From positions 29,466 to 93,465 of the forward strand of contig NZ_AFJI01000060.1 in assembly GCF_000264785.1 (NCBI RefSeq): 64,000 nucleotides of DNA. Direction: 5' to 3'. The notes beneath the pieces were generated by a model. It saw only the letters and a list, made by a program, of their open reading frames with translations, had not been told where the DNA came from and did no database searches. Of this stretch, positions 60,382 through 64,000 are shown piece after piece. The stretch is from Edwardsiella ictaluri ATCC 33202 (GTDB lineage Bacteria > Pseudomonadota > Gammaproteobacteria > Enterobacterales > Enterobacteriaceae). The position numbers were made by a program, and so were the translations under genes. How positions within the stretch are numbered: the stretch's first letter is position 1; the number at the start of each line of letters is the position of its first letter.

Positions 60382-60407
60382 ACACCGCCTGCTCCGGCAG
60401 GCGGTGT
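60382..60407 (+). terminator. Hairpin between ackA and pta
   Basis: Perfect 10-base stem ACACCGCCTG/CAGGCGGTGT with a 6-base loop, 7 bases after the ackA stop, followed by only a weak T-rich tail (TATTC). It probably acts as a partial terminator or mRNA stabiliser within the ackA-pta operon. Confidence 0.55.
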
Positions 60408-60507
60408 TATTCGCCGAGGGCGCCCGTCGCCCCCGGTCGCTAAAGACTCCCTGTCACCGCCCGGCCTCCCTGGGCCCGCTGCGGAATACTCACAAGAGGT
60501 TGCTATC

Positions 60508-62646
60508 GTGTCCCGTACAATCATGTTGATCCCCACCAGCACCAGCGTTGGCCTGACCAGCGTTAGCCTGGGTGTCATTCGTTCCATGGAACAAAAAGGC
60601 GTACGTCTGAGCGTATTCAAACCGATCGCCCAGCCGCATACCGACGTCGATGCGCCGGATCAGACCACCACCATCATCCGCGCCAACTCCACCATCCCGG
60701 CGGCCGAGCCGCTGCGCATGTCCCACGTGGAAGCGCTGCTGAGCTCCAACCAGCAGGACGTACTGATGGAGGAGATCGTCGCCCGCTATCATGAAAACAC
60801 CAAAGATGCCGAGGTGGTGCTGGTTGAAGGCCTGGTGCCGACCCGCAAACACCAGTTCGCCAACGCCCTGAACTACGAAATCGCCAAGACCCTGAACGCC
60901 GAAATCGTCTTCGTGATGGCGATGGGCAGCGACACTGTCGATCAGGTGAAAGAGCGCATCGAACTGGCCCGTTCCAGCTTCGGCGGCAGCAAAAACCAGA
61001 ATATCGCCGGCGTGATTATCAACAAGCTGAACGCACCGGTTGACGAACAGGGACGCACCCGCCCCGATCTGTCTGAAATCTTCGACGACTCCGGTAAGGC
61101 ACGCGTAGCGACCCTGGATGCCGCACAGGTTATTGCCAACAGCCCGCTGCCGGTGCTGGGCTGCATTCCGTGGAGCTTCGAGTTGATTGCGACCCGCGCC
61201 ATCGACATGGCTAACCACCTGAAGGCGCGCGTGATCAACGCCGGCGACATCCAGACCCGCCGTATCAAGTCCGTCACCTTCTGCGCACGCAGCATCCCAC
61301 ACATGCTCGAACACTTCCGTCCGGGCTCCCTGCTGGTGACCTCTGCCGATCGTCCGGATGTCCTGATCGCCGCCTGTCTGGCTGCGATGAACGGGGTTGA
61401 AATCGGCGCTCTGCTGCTGACCGGTGGCTATGAAGTCGACGCACGCGTTAACAAACTGTGCGAGCGCGCCTTCCAGACCGGTCTGCCGGTATTCATGGTC
61501 GATACCAACACTTGGCAGACCTCTCTGAGCCTGCAGAGCTTCAATCTGGAAGTGCCGGCCGACGATCATCAACGCATAGAGAAGCTGCAGGACTTCGTGG
61601 CCAGCCATATCGATGCGCAGTGGATCGAGTCCCTGAGTGCGGCCTCTGAGCGCTCACGTCGCCTCTCTCCACCGGCGTTCCGCTACGAGCTGACCGAGCT
61701 GGCCCGCAAGGCCGGTAAACGTATCGTCCTGCCGGAAGGCGACGAGCCGCGCACCGTCAAAGCGGCCGCCATCTGCGCCGAACGCGGCATCGCACAGTGT
61801 GTGCTGCTGGGTAACCCGGACGAAATCCAGCGCGTTGCCGCAGCTCAGGGCGTGACGCTGGGCAAGAGCATCGAAATCGTCGATCCGGTCGCCGTACGTG
61901 AAAAATATGTTCCACGTCTGGTCGAGCTGCGCAAGAACAAGGGGATGACCGAGGTCGTCGCCCGTGAGCAGCTGGAAGACAACGTAGTGCTGGGTACCCT
62001 GATGCTGGAGCAGAATGAGGTCGATGGCCTGGTATCCGGCGCGGTACACACCACTGCCAATACCATCCGTCCGCCGCTGCAGCTGATCAAAACGGCCCCG
62101 GGCAGCTCTCTGGTCTCCTCCGTATTCTTCATGCTGCTGCCGGAGCAGGTGCTGGTGTACGGCGACTGCGCCATCAACCCGGATCCGACTGCTGAACAGC
62201 TGGCCGAAATCGCCATCCAGTCCGCCGACTCGGCCGCAGCCTTTGGCATCGACCCGCGCGTGGCGATGATCTCCTACTCCACCGGTAACTCTGGCGCGGG
62301 AAGCGACGTGGAGAAAGTCCGCGAAGCAACCCGTCTGGCGCAGGAAAAACGTCCGGATCTGGTGATTGACGGCCCTCTGCAGTACGACGCTGCCATCATG
62401 GCCGACGTAGCCAAATCCAAAGCGCCGAACTCGCCGGTAGCCGGTAAAGCGACCGTGTTCATCTTCCCGGATCTGAACACCGGTAACACCACCTACAAAG
62501 CAGTACAGCGCTCCGCTGACCTGGTCTCCATCGGGCCGATGCTGCAGGGTATGCGCAAGCCGGTCAACGACCTGTCCCGCGGCGCACTGGTAGACGATAT
62601 CGTCTACACCGTGGCACTGACCGCCATTCAGTCTTCTCAGCAATAA
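60508..62646 (+). CDS. pta: Phosphate acetyltransferase Pta
   Basis: Converts acetyl-CoA + phosphate to acetyl phosphate; with AckA forms the acetate pathway. 712 residues (714 in E. coli), starting at GTG 60508 with AGAGG upstream, the same start type as in E. coli. Three parts: the N-terminal P-loop-like/BioD-related domain ([38 protein letters not shown]), the middle DRTGG domain (~residues 220-330), and the C-terminal catalytic PTA_PTB domain from ~residue 390 ([59 protein letters not shown] in near-identical form, and [20 protein letters not shown]). Confidence 0.97.
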   Translation: MSRTIMLIPTSTSVGLTSVSLGVIRSMEQKGVRLSVFKPIAQPHTDVDAPDQTTTIIRANSTIPAAEPLRMSHVEALLSSNQQDVLMEEIVARYHENTKDAEVVLVEGLVPTRKHQFANALNYEIAKTLNAEIVFVMAMGSDTVDQVKERIELARSSFGGSKNQNIAGVIINKLNAPVDEQGRTRPDLSEIFDDSGKARVATLDAAQVIANSPLPVLGCIPWSFELIATRAIDMANHLKARVINAGDIQTRRIKSVTFCARSIPHMLEHFRPGSLLVTSADRPDVLIAACLAAMNGVEIGALLLTGGYEVDARVNKLCERAFQTGLPVFMVDTNTWQTSLSLQSFNLEVPADDHQRIEKLQDFVASHIDAQWIESLSAASERSRRLSPPAFRYELTELARKAGKRIVLPEGDEPRTVKAAAICAERGIAQCVLLGNPDEIQRVAAAQGVTLGKSIEIVDPVAVREKYVPRLVELRKNKGMTEVVAREQLEDNVVLGTLMLEQNEVDGLVSGAVHTTANTIRPPLQLIKTAPGSSLVSSVFFMLLPEQVLVYGDCAINPDPTAEQLAEIAIQSADSAAAFGIDPRVAMISYSTGNSGAGSDVEKVREATRLAQEKRPDLVIDGPLQYDAAIMADVAKSKAPNSPVAGKATVFIFPDLNTGNTTYKAVQRSADLVSIGPMLQGMRKPVNDLSRGALVDDIVYTVALTAIQSSQQ

Positions 62647-62700
62647 GACGGCATCCGCCACGCAAAAAGGCTCCCTCTGGGAGCCTAATGAGATGGTCCC

Positions 62701-62735
62701 CACCCTGTGAGCAGTACGCTGGCAGGGTGTTTTCT
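62701..62735 (+). terminator. Probable terminator after pta
   Basis: Stem CACCCTG/CAGGGTG (62701-62707/62723-62729) with a 15-base loop followed by TTTTCTCTT. A second hairpin GGCTCCC/GGGAGCC just upstream (62669-62685) has T5 only on the minus side. Together they close the ackA-pta unit before the IS element. Confidence 0.6.
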
Positions 62736-62789
62736 CTTCGGAGAGGCCATCATAGAATGATCTCCCCCCAATATTAGGGCCTGGCTAAA

Positions 62790-63638
62790 TCAGAGATCCG
62801 GGCCTTTTTGCAGGCTTTGGATGAATTCCTCCGGAGTCTGGTTATTTAACGATGAATGGGGTCTGCTTCGGTTATATTCCTGTCGCCACTGCTCGATTTT
62901 TTCCTGCGCATCGTCCAGTGACAGGAACCAATGAACGTTCAGACACTCATCCCGAAAACTGCCGTTAAATGACTCGATCAGCGCATTATCCGTCGGTTTT
63001 CCCGGCCGTGAGAAGTCCATTGTTATACCATTTTCATATGCCCAGTGATCCAGCGCTTTAGATATAAATTCACTGCCATTGTCTGTCTGAAGCCGTTCGG
63101 GAACCCGCTGTCTTAACGCTTTTAAACGCGCCATCACCGTGACGACATCTTCCCCACGTAGCCCCTGACCTACATGGATCGCCAGGCACTCACGACTAAA
63201 ATTATCGACTACAGTCAATGCACGGATACGGTGTCCGTTGAACGGATTATCAGCAACGAAGTCCATGCTCCAGCACTGGTCTATGGCCGTCACTTCCGGA
63301 CGGACGCTTCTCTGCCGGGCTATCACATGCCGTCGGGGGCGTTTCGTCCGTAAATTCAGACCTTCCTGACAATAAATTCGGTGTGTTTTCTTATGATTAA
63401 TCAGCCAACCTTCGCGGCGTAGAAGAATATGAATACGCTGAACTCCGTAGCGAATGCGGGTTTCAGCTATTTCCCTTATCCGTAAGGTGACGGCCCGATC
63501 ATCACGGCAGCTACGATAGTTATACACCGTGCGGCTTTGCATCATCAGACGGCAACCCCGACGTAACCCGATACGGTAGGCCTCCAACAGCCAGGCGATG
63601 GCCTCGCGCTTCTGCGCCGGCCTTAGAACTTTTTTTTG
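62790..63638 (-). CDS. IS3-family transposase OrfB
   Basis: Catalytic transposase half of an IS3-family element (IS407/IS1222-like by appearance). About 283 residues. An HTH_21-like region ([15 protein letters not shown] and [20 protein letters not shown]) precedes the rve integrase core with the DDE triad: Asp in [12 protein letters not shown], Asp in [14 protein letters not shown], then exactly 35 residues to Glu in [18 protein letters not shown], the classical D-D-35-E. It is normally made as an OrfAB fusion by -1 frameshifting on the A8-G run at 63637-63629. The frame is open to 63770 but upstream of the frameshift it is the wrong frame of orfA. Confidence 0.9.
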   Translation of the reverse strand, partial: QKKVLRPAQKREAIAWLLEAYRIGLRRGCRLMMQSRTVYNYRSCRDDRAVTLRIREIAETRIRYGVQRIHILLRREGWLINHKKTHRIYCQEGLNLRTKRPRRHVIARQRSVRPEVTAIDQCWSMDFVADNPFNGHRIRALTVVDNFSRECLAIHVGQGLRGEDVVTVMARLKALRQRVPERLQTDNGSEFISKALDHWAYENGITMDFSRPGKPTDNALIESFNGSFRDECLNVHWFLSLDDAQEKIEQWRQEYNRSRPHSSLNNQTPEEFIQSLQKGPDL

Positions 63639-63772
63639 ATAACCTCCTGCAGCATCTCTTTGTCCAAACTTAAATCTGCCACCAGACGTTTCAAACGTAG
63701 ATTTTCTTCCTTGAGCTGGCGCAAACGACGCAATTCGGTTACTCCCATGCCGCCAAACTTTTTTTCCCAATT
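63623..63772 (-). pseudogene. IS3-family OrfA, N-terminally truncated
   Basis: In the frame +1 to orfB the minus strand reads [20 protein letters not shown], then [18 protein letters not shown] and [11 protein letters not shown], then stop (63625-63623). This is the leucine-zipper and C terminus of IS3 OrfA. The N-terminal helix-turn-helix (~45 residues) is missing, cut at ~63772. Without it the element is unlikely to be autonomous. The slippery AAAAAAAAG lies at 63637-63629. Confidence 0.85.
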
Positions 63773-64000
63773 AATGGGATGGACTACCTCCTCCCGCTGC
63801 GGTTAACTGTACGAAATGTGCTCACCAGGAGAATCACCATGAATATCGTATTTCTGGGTATTGATCTGGCTAAAAATGTTTTTCAACTCTGCGGGTTAAA
63901 CCAGGCCGGCAAACCGGTTTATACGAAACGAACTGGCCGAAAAGAATTGCTCCAGACGCTGGCAAATATTCCTGCATGTCTGATTGGGATCGAAGCGTCC
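63773..64000 (+). mobile_element. IS110/IS1111-type insertion sequence, left part
   Basis: Starts where similarity to IS3 orfA stops (~63773) and runs out of the window. It contains the first 54 codons of an IS110-family transposase. It sits inside, or replaces, the front part of the IS3-family orfA, so the two elements are nested or tandem. Exact terminus not determined. Confidence 0.7.
63839..64000 (+). CDS. IS110-family transposase, N-terminal part (3' end outside window)
   Basis: ATG at 63839 has CCAGGAG nine bases upstream. The first 54 residues, starting MNIVFLGIDLAKNVFQLCGL, carry the DEDD_Tnp_IS110 N-terminal motif: Asp9 in GIDLAKN and Glu52 in LIGIEAS are the first two RuvC-like catalytic acidic residues. 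The only non-coding sequence between the IS3 remnant and this ATG is ~65 bases. Such a short left end suggests the IS1111 subgroup, whose guide (bridge) RNA lies after the transposase; that part is outside the window. Confidence 0.88.
   Translation, partial: MNIVFLGIDLAKNVFQLCGLNQAGKPVYTKRTGRKELLQTLANIPACLIGIEAS

Larger units (their letters stand above)
62760..63772 (-). mobile_element. IS3-family insertion sequence, 5'-truncated
   Basis: Contains a full-length orfB-type DDE transposase and only the C-terminal part of orfA, so the element lacks its left end and most of orfA. The break falls just upstream of the orf[11 protein letters not shown] motif (~63772), where unrelated sequence of an IS110-type element begins. 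The other terminal repeat, expected near 62690-62790, could not be identified, so that boundary is approximate. Confidence 0.8.

Noticed and set aside
59421..60620. 399-residue minus-strand open frame
   Set aside because: Antisense to ackA with no recognisable motifs; long antisense frames are common in highly expressed, codon-biased genes.
61654..62703. 349-residue minus-strand open frame
   Set aside because: Antisense to the catalytic domain of pta.
1..64000. CRISPR array, prophage, toxin-antitoxin or defence island
   Set aside because: No spaced direct repeats, phage structural genes or recognisable defence genes were seen; apart from the two IS elements the content is ordinary chromosomal genes.

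Overview
The window reads as chromosome of a GC-rich enterobacterium. Most proteins are close to Escherichia coli K-12 homologues in length and sequence (NrdB, MoaABCDE, MenFDHBCE, HybOABCDE, NuoA-N, LrhA, AlaA, YfbR/S/T/U/V, AckA, Pta). The gene order, however, is reshuffled compared with E. coli. Edwardsiella (Hafniaceae) is my best guess from this gene content, but that is inference and no marker gene here proves it. No rRNA, tRNA, CRISPR array, prophage or obvious defence system was seen.

Layout. 1-2.3 kb: the 3' end of nrdB, yfaE, a decayed YdeP-type molybdopterin oxidoreductase and the membrane protein gene ybhL. 2.4-6.7 kb: a flavodoxin-like gene, the molybdenum cofactor operon moaACDE behind a probable Moco riboswitch with ModE-like and FNR-like sites, and divergent ybhK. 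6.7-11.2 kb: yfaY, tyrP with TyrR-like boxes, a tiny ORF with tandem Trp codons, a second type of tryptophanyl-tRNA synthetase and yfaZ. 11.4-18.7 kb: the menaquinone genes menF-D-H-B-C-E. 18.9-21.2 kb: a DUF1097 membrane protein and a secreted C69 peptidase, divergent from a CRP/FNR-like site. 21.2-27.2 kb: the hydrogenase-2 operon hybOABCDE with a perfect FNR box. 27.9-32.2 kb: an unrecognised Rossmann-like protein, a cytochrome b561, the beta-glucosidase bglX and a 51-residue membrane ORF.

32.2-47.3 kb: the 13-gene complex I operon nuoA-N (minus strand). 47.9-52.6 kb: lrhA, then a four-gene block (YdjX/Z-like, ynjE, ynjF, ynjA) that E. coli keeps elsewhere. 52.8-58.6 kb: alaA, yfbR, yfbS, yfbT, yfbU, yfbV. 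58.7-62.7 kb: ackA-pta behind an unusually structured leader. 62.7-64 kb: an IS3-family element missing the front of its orfA, abutting the start of an IS110-family transposase.

Functionally much of the window serves respiration and anaerobic energy metabolism. Menaquinone synthesis, hydrogenase 2 (which reduces menaquinone), complex I, a quinone-linked cytochrome b, molybdenum cofactor synthesis and the acetate/acetyl-CoA branch all sit here, and several carry FNR-, ModE- or CRP-like operators. The most notable unexplained signals are the Trp-Trp leader ORF with alternative hairpins before trpS2, the run of hairpins upstream of ackA, the unrecognised 273-residue protein, and the small membrane ORF before the nuo terminator.
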